Below are positions 43,538-51,509 of a DNA stretch of 64,000 nucleotides, piece after piece. The number at the start of each line of letters is the position of its first letter. The first letter of the stretch is position 1. The notes under the pieces were generated by a model, which did no database searches, was not told the origin of the DNA, and was given only the letters and a program-made list of their open reading frames with translations. The position numbers and the translations under genes are program-made. This DNA is from Cereibacter_A azotoformans (GTDB lineage Bacteria > Pseudomonadota > Alphaproteobacteria > Rhodobacterales > Rhodobacteraceae). Where the stretch lies: the NCBI RefSeq assembly GCF_003050905.1, contig NZ_QAOT01000012.1; one strand, 5' to 3'.

Positions 43538-44830
43538 ATGGCCCTCGACGTTCAGAGCGACATCGTCGCCTACGACGCTCCCAAGAAGGACCTTTACGAG
43601 ATCGGCGAAATGCCTCCGATGGGTCATGTGCCGAAGCAGATGTATGCCTGGGCCATCCGCCGCGAACGCCACGGCGAGCCGGACAAGGCCATGCAGATCG
43701 AGGTGGTCGAGACGCCCGCCATCGACAGCCACGAGGTCCTTGTCCTCGTGATGGCCGCGGGCGTGAACTACAACGGCATCTGGGCCGGCCTCGGCGTGCC
43801 GATTTCGCCCTTCGACGGCCACAAGGCGCCCTATCACATCGCGGGCTCCGACGCTTCGGGGATCGTCTGGGCCGTGGGCGACAAGGTCAAGCGCTGGAAG
43901 GTCGGCGACGAGGTCGTGATCCACTGCAACCAGGACGACGGCGACGACGAGGAGTGCAACGGCGGCGACCCGATGTATTCGCCGAGCCAGCGGATCTGGG
44001 GCTACGAGACACCCGACGGCAGCTTCGCCCAGTTCACCCGCGTGCAGGCCCAGCAGCTGATGCGCCGCCCCAAGCACCTGACCTGGGAAGAGGGCGCCTG
44101 CTACACGCTGACGCTCGCCACCGCCTACCGGATGCTGTTCGGCCACAAGCCGCACGACCTGAAGCCGGGGCAGAACGTGCTGGTCTGGGGCGCCTCGGGC
44201 GGGCTCGGCTCCTACGCGATCCAGCTGATCAACACCGCGGGCGCGAACGCGATCGGCGTGATCTCGGAAGAGGACAAGCGCGATTTCGTCATGGGCCTCG
44301 GCGCCAAGGGTGTGATCAACCGCAAGGACTTCAAGTGCTGGGGGCAGCTGCCCAAGGTCAACTCACCCGAATACAACGAGTGGCTGAAGGAAGCGCGCAA
44401 GTTCGGCAAGGCGATCTGGGACATCACCGGCAAGGGCGTGAACGTCGACATGGTGTTCGAGCATCCGGGCGAGGCGACCTTCCCGGTCTCGTCGCTGGTG
44501 GTGAAGAAGGGCGGCATGGTGGTGATCTGCGCCGGCACCACCGGCTTCAATTGCACCTTCGACGTCCGCTACATGTGGATGCACCAGAAGCGCCTGCAGG
44601 GCAGCCACTTCGCCAACCTCAAGCAGGCGTCCGCGGCCAACCAGCTGATGATCGAGCGCCGGCTTGACCCCTGCATGTCCGAGGTCTTCCCCTGGGACGA
44701 GATCCCGGCCGCGCACATGAAGATGTACCGGAACCAGCACAAGCCCGGAAACATGGCCGTGCTGGTGCAGTCGCCGCGCACCGGCCTGCGCACCTTCGCC
44801 GACGTGCTGGAGGCAGGCCGCAAGGGCTGA
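43538..44830 (+). CDS. ccr: Crotonyl-CoA carboxylase/reductase
   Basis: A 430-residue MDR-fold enzyme that reductively carboxylates crotonyl-CoA to (2S)-ethylmalonyl-CoA with NADPH and CO2, the key step of the ethylmalonyl-CoA pathway. NADPH loop VWGASGGLGSYAIQ; conserved blocks DASGIVWAVGD and FEHPGEATFPVSS. AGAGGAGG precedes the ATG at 43538; the frame is open upstream from 43376, but the family starts here. A strong terminator follows. Its mutase partner ecm is divergent. Confidence 0.97.
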   Translation: MALDVQSDIVAYDAPKKDLYEIGEMPPMGHVPKQMYAWAIRRERHGEPDKAMQIEVVETPAIDSHEVLVLVMAAGVNYNGIWAGLGVPISPFDGHKAPYHIAGSDASGIVWAVGDKVKRWKVGDEVVIHCNQDDGDDEECNGGDPMYSPSQRIWGYETPDGSFAQFTRVQAQQLMRRPKHLTWEEGACYTLTLATAYRMLFGHKPHDLKPGQNVLVWGASGGLGSYAIQLINTAGANAIGVISEEDKRDFVMGLGAKGVINRKDFKCWGQLPKVNSPEYNEWLKEARKFGKAIWDITGKGVNVDMVFEHPGEATFPVSSLVVKKGGMVVICAGTTGFNCTFDVRYMWMHQKRLQGSHFANLKQASAANQLMIERRLDPCMSEVFPWDEIPAAHMKMYRNQHKPGNMAVLVQSPRTGLRTFADVLEAGRKG

Positions 44831-44852
44831 CCGCACGGAAGGCAGCTTACTG

Positions 44853-44882
44853 GCCGCCGCGGCACGGGTCGCGGCGGCTTTT
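44853..44882 (+). terminator. Intrinsic terminator of ccr
   Basis: GCCGCCGCG / CGCGGCGGC 9-bp perfect stem, 8-nt loop, followed by TTTT, 22 nt past the stop. Confidence 0.85.
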
Positions 44883-44984
44883 GATTGCCTTGGAAGAAAA
44901 GCGCGGTTGACAGCGCGCGCCAGCCGCGCTCGCCTTGCGGTAGAATGACCTGCTCCGAAGGGCGATTCCGGCGCCGATGCCGCA

Positions 44985-45158
44985 ATGACACATGACTGGA
45001 TACTCGACGTGCTGAGCGACCTCCGCAGGTATGCCGAGCGGAACGCGCTTCCCGCGCTGGCGGCTGGCCTGGATGAGACGATCCGGCTGGCCCGGGCCGA
45101 GATCGGGGCGCCGCCGCCCGGTCCCGAACAGGACGAGCCGCCCTCGCGGCCCAACTGA
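44985..45158 (+). CDS. 57-residue conserved small protein
   Basis: The peptide begins MTHDWILDVLSDLRRYAERN and continues ALPALAAGLDETIRLARAEI, a single amphipathic helix bundle with an acidic, Pro-rich tail. I recall very similar short proteins in many Rhodobacterales; the function is unknown. Reading-frame quality and GC bias at codon position 3 support it. It lies 46 nt ahead of the helicase gene and may be co-transcribed. Confidence 0.75.
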   Translation: MTHDWILDVLSDLRRYAERNALPALAAGLDETIRLARAEIGAPPPGPEQDEPPSRPN

Positions 45159-45204
45159 ACGCCGGCGCTGGTCTTGCCCCGCGCCTGCGGCTATGGTCGC
45201 GCCC

Positions 45205-46722
45205 ATGCTGGCCATTTCCTTTTCCGACGATCAGGCGGAAGCCTACGACCGCGTGGCCGAACAGCTGCGCGGGATGGGCGTGGATCTCGCCAACGGAAGC
45301 CATTCGGCGCCGGTCGAGGGCAAGAGTTCGGTGCTCGCGGTGGTGGGCAAGGCCGGATCGGGCAAGACGATGCTGCTCGCCTCGCTGACGAAGGCGCTGA
45401 CCGAGGCGGGGCTCGAGGTGGTCTCGGGCGACTGGGAGGGCCGCAAGCGCAAGGAACGGCGCACCCTCGCCATCCTTGCGCCCACGAACAAGGCGGCCAG
45501 CGTGCTGCGTCTGCGCGGCGTGCCGGCCACCACGATCCATCGCATCCTCTATTCGCCGCTCTACGATCCGCAGTATGAGCGGATTGCCGAATGGCTGGCC
45601 GGAAACGGCAAGCGGCCCGAGGTCGAGGGCCTGTCCGAGACGGCACTCGACCGGGCCAAGGCCTTCTACGAGCAGGTGGCCTCCATCCCCGGTGCGCTGG
45701 CGGCGGCGGGCCTGCGCGGCTCCGACTTCATCAAGGGCTGGAAACGGCGGGACGAACCGCTCGACGTGGGCTTCGTGGATGAGGCCTCGATGCTGGACGA
45801 ACGCCAGTTCGATGACCTGCGCGAGATCTTTCCGACGCTGGTCCTGTTCGGCGATCCGGCGCAGCTGGCGCCGGTGGGCCAGTCGGGCAAGATGGTCTTC
45901 GAGACACTGGGGGAGGCGCGGACGCTGTCGCTCTCGCGCATCCATCGACAGGCCGAGGACAATCCGATCCTCGATCTCGCCCATGCGCTGGCCGACCCGG
46001 ACCTGAGCTTCGAGCAGTTCGAGGCGATGGTCGAGCGGGCGGCCCGCCGGGACGACCGCGTGCAGGTGGCGCAGAGGGTCGATGCCGGTTTGATGGCGCG
46101 CTCTCCGGCGCTGGTCTGGCGCAACCAGACGCGGATCCGCCTCATCACCGCCTTCCGCGCCGCCCATGGCGCGCCCGAGACCGAGCTTCTGCCGGGCGAG
46201 CCGCTGATCTGCGACGGGATCGAGTTGCCGCTGAAGCATCGCAAGAAGCGGATCGACCTCGAGGCGCGCGGGCTGATCAAGGGCGCGCAGGTGATCTATC
46301 TCGGCCCCGGCAACCGCGAGGGGTTCGCGAAGCTGCATGTGGTGGGCGCCGAGGATCCGCAGGTCTCGGCCGCCTCGATCATCAAGATCGAGAAGCCGGG
46401 CGAGGAAGAGCCCTTCATCCCCTCGGCCGCCCGGATGGGCGCGGCCTTCCTGCACGGATCGGCCGTCACGATCCACAAGGCGCAGGGCTCGCAATGGGAG
46501 GTGGTGCAGGTCTTCGCCCCCGATCTCTGGGCCGCCGCGCAGGCGGGCCGGACCGAGGCGGGCGTGCCGCTCTGGAAGCGGCTGGCCTACGTCGCCATCA
46601 CCCGTGCCGAAAAGCGCCTGATCTGGGTGGTTCGCAACCGCCTCGCCCTGCCGCAGCGGCCGCTCTCGGTCGAGGATCTGCCGCGCACCGCCCCGCGGCT
46701 GAAGCTGCAGGCGGAGGAGTAG
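45205..46722 (+). CDS. RecD-like/UvrD_C-type ATP-dependent DNA helicase
   Basis: About 505 residues, superfamily 1B. Walker A is VGKAGSGKTM near residue 50, Walker B VDEASML, motif III FGDPAQLAPVG, and the C-terminal motifs VTIHKAQGSQW and VAITRAEKRLIWV match RecD2/viral-type helicases. It lacks RecBC-interacting parts, so it is a stand-alone exonuclease-V-like helicase. The start is the ATG at 45205; an ATG four codons earlier (45193) is equally open. Confidence 0.9.
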   Translation: MLAISFSDDQAEAYDRVAEQLRGMGVDLANGSHSAPVEGKSSVLAVVGKAGSGKTMLLASLTKALTEAGLEVVSGDWEGRKRKERRTLAILAPTNKAASVLRLRGVPATTIHRILYSPLYDPQYERIAEWLAGNGKRPEVEGLSETALDRAKAFYEQVASIPGALAAAGLRGSDFIKGWKRRDEPLDVGFVDEASMLDERQFDDLREIFPTLVLFGDPAQLAPVGQSGKMVFETLGEARTLSLSRIHRQAEDNPILDLAHALADPDLSFEQFEAMVERAARRDDRVQVAQRVDAGLMARSPALVWRNQTRIRLITAFRAAHGAPETELLPGEPLICDGIELPLKHRKKRIDLEARGLIKGAQVIYLGPGNREGFAKLHVVGAEDPQVSAASIIKIEKPGEEEPFIPSAARMGAAFLHGSAVTIHKAQGSQWEVVQVFAPDLWAAAQAGRTEAGVPLWKRLAYVAITRAEKRLIWVVRNRLALPQRPLSVEDLPRTAPRLKLQAEE

Positions 46723-46800
46723 GTCCCCTCCGTCCGGGCGGGCGTGACTTCGCCCTCGGCCAAGGCTAGAGTCGGGCCAAAAGTGCAAGGGAGCAAGCAC

Positions 46801-47037
46801 ATGCGCTGCGTCTTCGTCCAGTTCCGCTGCGTGCCCGGCAAGACCTACGAGGTCGCCGACGCGATCTACGACCGCGAGGTCGTTTCCGAGCTTTACTCGA
46901 CATCGGGCGACTTCGACCTGATGGCCAAGGTCTATGTGCCCGACGATCAGGATGTCGGCCGGTTCCTCTCGGAAAAGCTTTTCGACATTCCGGGAATCCA
47001 GCGCACGCTGACAACCATGACCTTCAAGGCCTTCTGA
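46801..47037 (+). CDS. Stand-alone Lrp/AsnC ligand-binding (RAM) domain
   Basis: A 78-residue single-domain protein: MRCVFVQFRCVPGKTYEVAD at the start and IPGIQRTLTTMTFKAF at the end. It is the amino-acid-sensing and oligomerisation half of Lrp without the DNA-binding half. It may modulate full-length Lrp proteins or act as a small sensor. GGGAG lies 7 nt before the ATG. Confidence 0.9.
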   Translation: MRCVFVQFRCVPGKTYEVADAIYDREVVSELYSTSGDFDLMAKVYVPDDQDVGRFLSEKLFDIPGIQRTLTTMTFKAF

Positions 47038-47057
47038 GCAGAGGCCCTCGTAACGGC

Positions 47058-47077
47058 CGAAAAGATTTTTCTTTCCG
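47058..47077. terminator. A/T-rich hairpin between convergent genes
   Basis: CGAAAAGA-TTTT-TCTTTCCG: an imperfect 8-bp stem with T- and A-tracts. Its place between the RAM-domain gene and pyrD suggests a two-way terminator. Confidence 0.4.
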
Positions 47078-47081
47078 ACCG

Positions 47082-48149
47082 CTACCCGGACAGCCAGTCC
47101 GAGCGGCCGGTCCCGACGGCTTCGGAGACATTGCCGAACCCATCCTGCTCGAGAAGCCGGTCAAGGTCCCGGGCGATCCGGGCCGCCAGCCCCACGCCCT
47201 CATAGACCATGGCCGTATAGAGTTGCACGGCCGAGGCCCCGGCGCGGACCTTGGCATAGGCTTCTTCGGCGCTCGAGATCCCGCCCACGCCGATCAGCGG
47301 CAGGCGCCCTTCGGTCAGATGCGAGAGCCGGGCCAGCACCCGGGTCGAGCGTTGGAAGAGGGGTGCACCCGACAGGCCACCGGCCTCGCCGGCGTGCGCG
47401 CTCTGCAGCCCCTCGCGCGAGAGGGTGGTGTTGGTCGCCACGATCCCCGCGATGCCGGACTCCATGGCCACCTCGGCAATCTCCGCCAGATCGGCGTCCG
47501 ACAGATCCGGCGCGATCTTGAGGAACACGGGCACCGAAAGAGAGAGCGTCGCCCGCACCTCCATAACGCCGGAAAGGAGGGCGGTCAGCGCTTGCCGTCC
47601 CTGAAGATCACGCAGCCGTTCGGTGTTGGGCGACGAGACATTGACCGTCGCGAAATCCACATGCGGACCGCAGGCCGCCAGCACCGCGCCGAAATCGGCG
47701 GCACGGTCGGTGCTGTCCTTGTTGGCGCCCAGGTTCAGCCCCACCGGAACCGGCCCCCGAGGCCGCATGGCCAGCCGGGCGCAGATCGTGGCCGCGCCGT
47801 CGTTGTTGAAGCCGAATCGGTTGATCGCGGCGCGGTCCTCGGTCAGCCGGAACAACCGGGGCTGCGGATTGCCCGGCTGCGGCCGGGGCGTCGCCGCGCC
47901 CACCTCGATGAACCCGAAGCCGGCGCGCATCAGCGCGGGCAGCGCCACCGCATTCTTGTCGTAGCCGGCGGCCAGCCCCACCGGGTTGGGAAGCAAAAGG
48001 CCCGCGACCGAGGTGGCCAGCCGAGGAGACGTCACCGGCCCCGGCAGCGGCACAAGGCCCGAGCACAGGGCGGACAGGGAAAGGCCATGGGCCTTCTCCG
48101 GGTCCATCCGGTGAAGGGCCGTCAGCGCCGCGCGTTCCAGGATGTTCAC
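47082..48149 (-). CDS. pyrD: Dihydroorotate dehydrogenase, quinone-linked (class 2)
   Basis: A 355-residue FMN enzyme of pyrimidine synthesis at the inner membrane. It oxidises dihydroorotate using quinone. An N-terminal amphipathic helix (ERAALTALHRMDPEKAH) marks class 2; the catalytic Ser lies in NVSSPNTERLRDLQ. FMN-site motifs GVGGISSAEEAY and YTAMVYEG are present. The start is GTG 48149, overlapping the DUF952 stop (GTGA). Confidence 0.95.
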   Translation of the reverse strand: MNILERAALTALHRMDPEKAHGLSLSALCSGLVPLPGPVTSPRLATSVAGLLLPNPVGLAAGYDKNAVALPALMRAGFGFIEVGAATPRPQPGNPQPRLFRLTEDRAAINRFGFNNDGAATICARLAMRPRGPVPVGLNLGANKDSTDRAADFGAVLAACGPHVDFATVNVSSPNTERLRDLQGRQALTALLSGVMEVRATLSLSVPVFLKIAPDLSDADLAEIAEVAMESGIAGIVATNTTLSREGLQSAHAGEAGGLSGAPLFQRSTRVLARLSHLTEGRLPLIGVGGISSAEEAYAKVRAGASAVQLYTAMVYEGVGLAARIARDLDRLLEQDGFGNVSEAVGTGRSDWLSG

Positions 48150-48484
48150 CAGAGCCCCTCGGGGAAGATGTGGCCGGTGGCGCCAAGCGGGAGCGACTTG
48201 TCCCACACCACGTCGTCGAGCGTCATGCGGCGGTAGAGGTGCGGAAAGAGCTGCCCGCCGCGCGACGGCTCCCACTTCAGGGCGGGGCCGGCGCGGTCGG
48301 GATCCACCGCCACCAGAACCAGATCGCTCTCGGTGCCGAAGTGCCGGGCCGCCGTCTCGGCCACCTGCGCCGCGGTCGAGAAATGGATGTAGCCGTCCGC
48401 CCGATCGACGGGCGCCCCGGCCGTGGCCCCGGCGTTGCGGAACGCGTCCCATTCAGTGCGGCGGAAAATCTTGAAGATCAGCAT
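48146..48484 (-). CDS. DUF952-family protein
   Basis: A 112-residue soluble protein of the DUF952 family: MLIFKIFRRTEWDAFRNAG at the start, DGYIHFSTAAQVAETAARHF, and HLYRRMTLDDVVW near the end. The fold is related to ADP-ribosyltransferase-like small proteins; the function is unknown. Its coupling to pyrD is conserved in many alphaproteobacteria. The ATG at 48484 starts at the family N-terminus. Confidence 0.88.
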   Translation of the reverse strand: MLIFKIFRRTEWDAFRNAGATAGAPVDRADGYIHFSTAAQVAETAARHFGTESDLVLVAVDPDRAGPALKWEPSRGGQLFPHLYRRMTLDDVVWDKSLPLGATGHIFPEGLW

Positions 48485-48632
48485 GTCAGCCTCATGCACC
48501 CGGACCGTGCGCCGGTCAATATCGCCGTTGCCCGATGCTCCCTGTTGCCCCTGCGTCAACCAGGCCTCGCCTTTGACAGCGGGCGTCGGTCCCCGCACTC
48601 TGGCCGCACCTGTCCAGACCGGGAGCTTAGAC

Positions 48633-50204
48633 ATGAAATCCACCCTTCTCGCCTCGGCCGCACTGCTGGCGCTTGCGGCCGGCGCGGCGCGGGCCGACTT
48701 TGCGCTCACCATCCTGCACACGAACGATTTTCACGACCGTTTCGAGCCGATCTCGAAACATGATTCGACCTGTCCTCCCGAGGACAATGAAGCGGGCGAG
48801 TGTTTCGGCGGGATCGCACGGCTGGTGACGGCCGTCGCCGAGGCGCGGGCGCAGGGCGGCACGCGGCTTCTGCTCGACGCGGGCGACCAGTTCCAGGGCT
48901 CGCTCTTCTACATGCGCTACAAGGGAGAGCTGGCCGCCGAGTTCATGAACGGGCTGGACTACGACGCGATGGCCGTCGGCAACCACGAGTTCGACGACGG
49001 CCCGGAGGTCCTGACGGACTTCGCCCGCCAGCTCGAGGCGCCGCTTCTGATGGCCAACGCCGATCTGACGTCCGAGCCCGAGCTGCGCGAGCAGGTCCAG
49101 AAGTCGGTGGTGGTCGAGAAGGGCGGCGAGAAGATCGGCATCGTGGGGCTGACGCCGCTCGATACGGCCGAGCTGGCCAGCCCCGGGCCCAACGTCGTCT
49201 TCACCGAGCCGGTCGAGGCCGCGCAGGCCGAGGTGGACCGGCTGACCGAAGAGGGCGTGAACAAGATCATCGTGCTCTCGCATCTGGGCCACGAGGCTGA
49301 CAAGCAGATCGCCGCGACCCTTCGGGATGTCGATGTGATCGTGGGGGGCCATTCGCACACGCTCCTGTCGAACGAGGACGAGGACGCCGCCGGCCCCTAT
49401 CCGACCATGGTCGGCAAGGTTGCCATCGTCACCGCCTATGCCTACGGCAAGTATCTGGGCGAGCTGAACGTGACCTTCGACGACGCGGGCGCGCTTGTCT
49501 CGGCCGAAGGGGCGCCCAGGCTGCTCGATGCGTCGGTGGCTGAGGATGCGGCGACGCTGGCGCGGGTCAAGGAACTGGCGGCCCCGCTCGAGGAGATCCG
49601 CGCGCGCGTGGTGGCCGAGGTGTCCGGGGACATCGACGGCTCCCGCGAGAGCTGCCGCAGCGGCGAATGCGAGATGGGCAATCTCGTGGCCGACGCGATG
49701 CTCGACAGGGTGCGCGAGCAGGGGGTTCAGATCGCCATTGCCAACGGCGGCGGGCTGCGCGCCTCGATCGAGGGGGGCACGGTCACGATGGGCGACGTGC
49801 TGACGGTGCTGCCGTTCCAGAACACGCTGTCCACCTTTCAGGTCTCGGGTGAAACAGTGGTGGCCGCACTCGAGAACGGGGTGAGCGAGGTCGAGGAGGC
49901 AGCCGGCCGGTTCGCGCAGGTGGCCGGGCTGACATACGCGTTCGATCCGGCCGCCCCCGCAGGTTCGCGGGTCTCGGAGGTGATGGTGATGGAAGAGGAG
50001 GGCTGGCAACCGATCGACCCCTCGCGCACCTACGGCGTCGTTTCGAACAACTACGTCCGGCAGGGCGGGGATGGCTACGCGATGTTCGTCGAGGCCGCCA
50101 ACGCCTACGATTTCGGCCCCGATCTGGCCGACGTGACGGCCGAATATCTTGCGGCCCATGCGCCCTACGCGCCGGTGATCGAGGGCCGCATCACCCGCAA
50201 GTGA
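48633..50204 (+). CDS. Periplasmic 5'-nucleotidase / metallophosphatase (UshA-like)
   Basis: A 523-residue exported enzyme. Signal peptide (residues 1-21), then a metallophosphatase domain with two-metal motifs: ILHTNDFHDRFEP, DAGDQFQGS, VGNHEFDDG and GGHSHT. A C-terminal 5'-nucleotidase domain (IANGGGLRASIEGG, then LPFQNTLST) binds the nucleotide. It releases nucleosides and phosphate from nucleotides outside the cell membrane. Confidence 0.93.
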   Translation: MKSTLLASAALLALAAGAARADFALTILHTNDFHDRFEPISKHDSTCPPEDNEAGECFGGIARLVTAVAEARAQGGTRLLLDAGDQFQGSLFYMRYKGELAAEFMNGLDYDAMAVGNHEFDDGPEVLTDFARQLEAPLLMANADLTSEPELREQVQKSVVVEKGGEKIGIVGLTPLDTAELASPGPNVVFTEPVEAAQAEVDRLTEEGVNKIIVLSHLGHEADKQIAATLRDVDVIVGGHSHTLLSNEDEDAAGPYPTMVGKVAIVTAYAYGKYLGELNVTFDDAGALVSAEGAPRLLDASVAEDAATLARVKELAAPLEEIRARVVAEVSGDIDGSRESCRSGECEMGNLVADAMLDRVREQGVQIAIANGGGLRASIEGGTVTMGDVLTVLPFQNTLSTFQVSGETVVAALENGVSEVEEAAGRFAQVAGLTYAFDPAAPAGSRVSEVMVMEEEGWQPIDPSRTYGVVSNNYVRQGGDGYAMFVEAANAYDFGPDLADVTAEYLAAHAPYAPVIEGRITRK

Positions 50205-50225
50205 CGCCCCGTTCCTGATCAAGCC

Positions 50226-50260
50226 AACGGCCGCGGACGCCTCGTGCATCTGCGGCCGTT
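50226..50260 (+). terminator. Hairpin after the 5'-nucleotidase gene
   Basis: AACGGCCGC / GCGGCCGTT 9-bp perfect stem with a 17-nt loop, 22 nt past the stop; weak T content after it. Confidence 0.5.
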
Positions 50261-50466
50261 CGCGTTCCCGGCAATCGGTGCGATAATATTTCAACCGGCA
50301 TCGGCATGGTTGAGCGGGATCAGCCGGAAGGCGAGTAAGCGGAAATCTGCCGTTATCGGGATAATTATCAGAAAATCTTTCGGCAATTGAGGCTCAAATC
50401 CGCACCGCGCGTTAATCTGTTTCCGAGGCAGGAACAACAAGGCGCAACGCGCGCGGAGGTGGGGGC

Positions 50467-51375
50467 ATGCGGCTTCTGGTGATTGATCATGATCCGGCTT
50501 TCGTGCTGGTTCTGCGCCAGATGCTTGACGGGCTCGGCCTGCCGGATCCCGACTGCACGGCCACCGCGCGCGAGGCTCTGCGGCTCCTCGGCGCGGGGGC
50601 GCGATTCGATTGCATCATCCTTGACCTCGACCTGCCCGGAGGGGCCGCGGCGCTCTGCCGGAGGCTGCGCCTCCTGCCCGAACATGGCGCGACGCCGATC
50701 CTTCTGATCGCCCGCCCGCCGAAGGACGGCGATCTGGCCGAGGCGCTGGCCGCCGGGGCATCCGACTATGTTTCGCGTCAGATTGATCCGTTGGAGCTGC
50801 GGGCGCGACTCGGCATGGCGGCCCGCCTGACCGATGAGCGGCGGCGGTCGCGCGCCCTTGCGCTCCGGCTTCACGGGCTGGCGGCGGCCGGCTTCGGCGA
50901 TCCGCAGCCGGTGCTCGGGCTCGAGGGGGTGATGGAGCTTGCCGCCTTCGAGGACCGGCTGCGCCATGGGCACACCGGCCAGACCGCACTGGCCTTTCGG
51001 ATCGGCAATGCGGGGGCGATCGCCGCGGCCGCAACCGCCGGGCAGTATCATGACATGCTGACCCATGTGGCGGCGGTGATCCTCGACCGGCTGAGGCCGG
51101 AGGGGCTGGTGCTGGCCCATGCCGGGCAGGGCGAGTTCATGGGGCTCATGCCCGCCCCCCCGACCGAAAGGCCGCATGTGCTGGCCGAGGTGCTTGGCCT
51201 CCGGCTGGCGGACCGCGCGCCGATCTACGACCGGCTTGCCCTGCCGCGGCCGGTCCTGCAGGTGGGCAAGCCGATGCGCCCCGGCCTCTTCTTCCGCTCG
51301 ACGCCCGAGCGGCTGATCCGCCGGGCGCGCGAGACGCTCCGCAGTCCCGATCCCGCTCCTCAGGTTCTGGTCTAG
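50467..51375 (+). CDS. Degenerate response regulator (receiver plus GGDEF-like domain)
   Basis: A 302-residue protein. The receiver domain (1-120) keeps Asp7, Asp9 and phospho-acceptor Asp53 (ILDLDLPGG), but the usual Thr/Ser reads Ile (LLIARP) and the switch Lys is lost (YVSRQIDPLEL). The second domain (about 150-290) has the layout of a diguanylate cyclase with the GGDEF site degenerate (AGQGEFMGLMP). It therefore probably neither signals normally nor makes c-di-GMP, and may bind c-di-GMP or a partner. An AT-rich spacer with palindrome GATAATTATC (50360-50369) lies upstream. Confidence 0.75.
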   Translation: MRLLVIDHDPAFVLVLRQMLDGLGLPDPDCTATAREALRLLGAGARFDCIILDLDLPGGAAALCRRLRLLPEHGATPILLIARPPKDGDLAEALAAGASDYVSRQIDPLELRARLGMAARLTDERRRSRALALRLHGLAAAGFGDPQPVLGLEGVMELAAFEDRLRHGHTGQTALAFRIGNAGAIAAAATAGQYHDMLTHVAAVILDRLRPEGLVLAHAGQGEFMGLMPAPPTERPHVLAEVLGLRLADRAPIYDRLALPRPVLQVGKPMRPGLFFRSTPERLIRRARETLRSPDPAPQVLV

Positions 51376-51509
51376 CCGCGGAGTCATTGCCCAACCTTTG
51401 GGCGATCCCTGCCGGCGCGCCGGTTTTTTCGCCGTGTGCGCCATTGGCCCATTGGCAGCCCACCGCGATCCGTGGAACCGTCGGGCCGACCGGGCAACGG
51501 ACGAGCGAG

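Noticed and set aside
51474..51498. GGAAC before the transglutaminase operon
   Set aside because: At 16-17 nt downstream the sequence does not give (C/G)GTT, so it does not fit the EcfG pattern. The same holds for GGAAC at 50431 and 40552.
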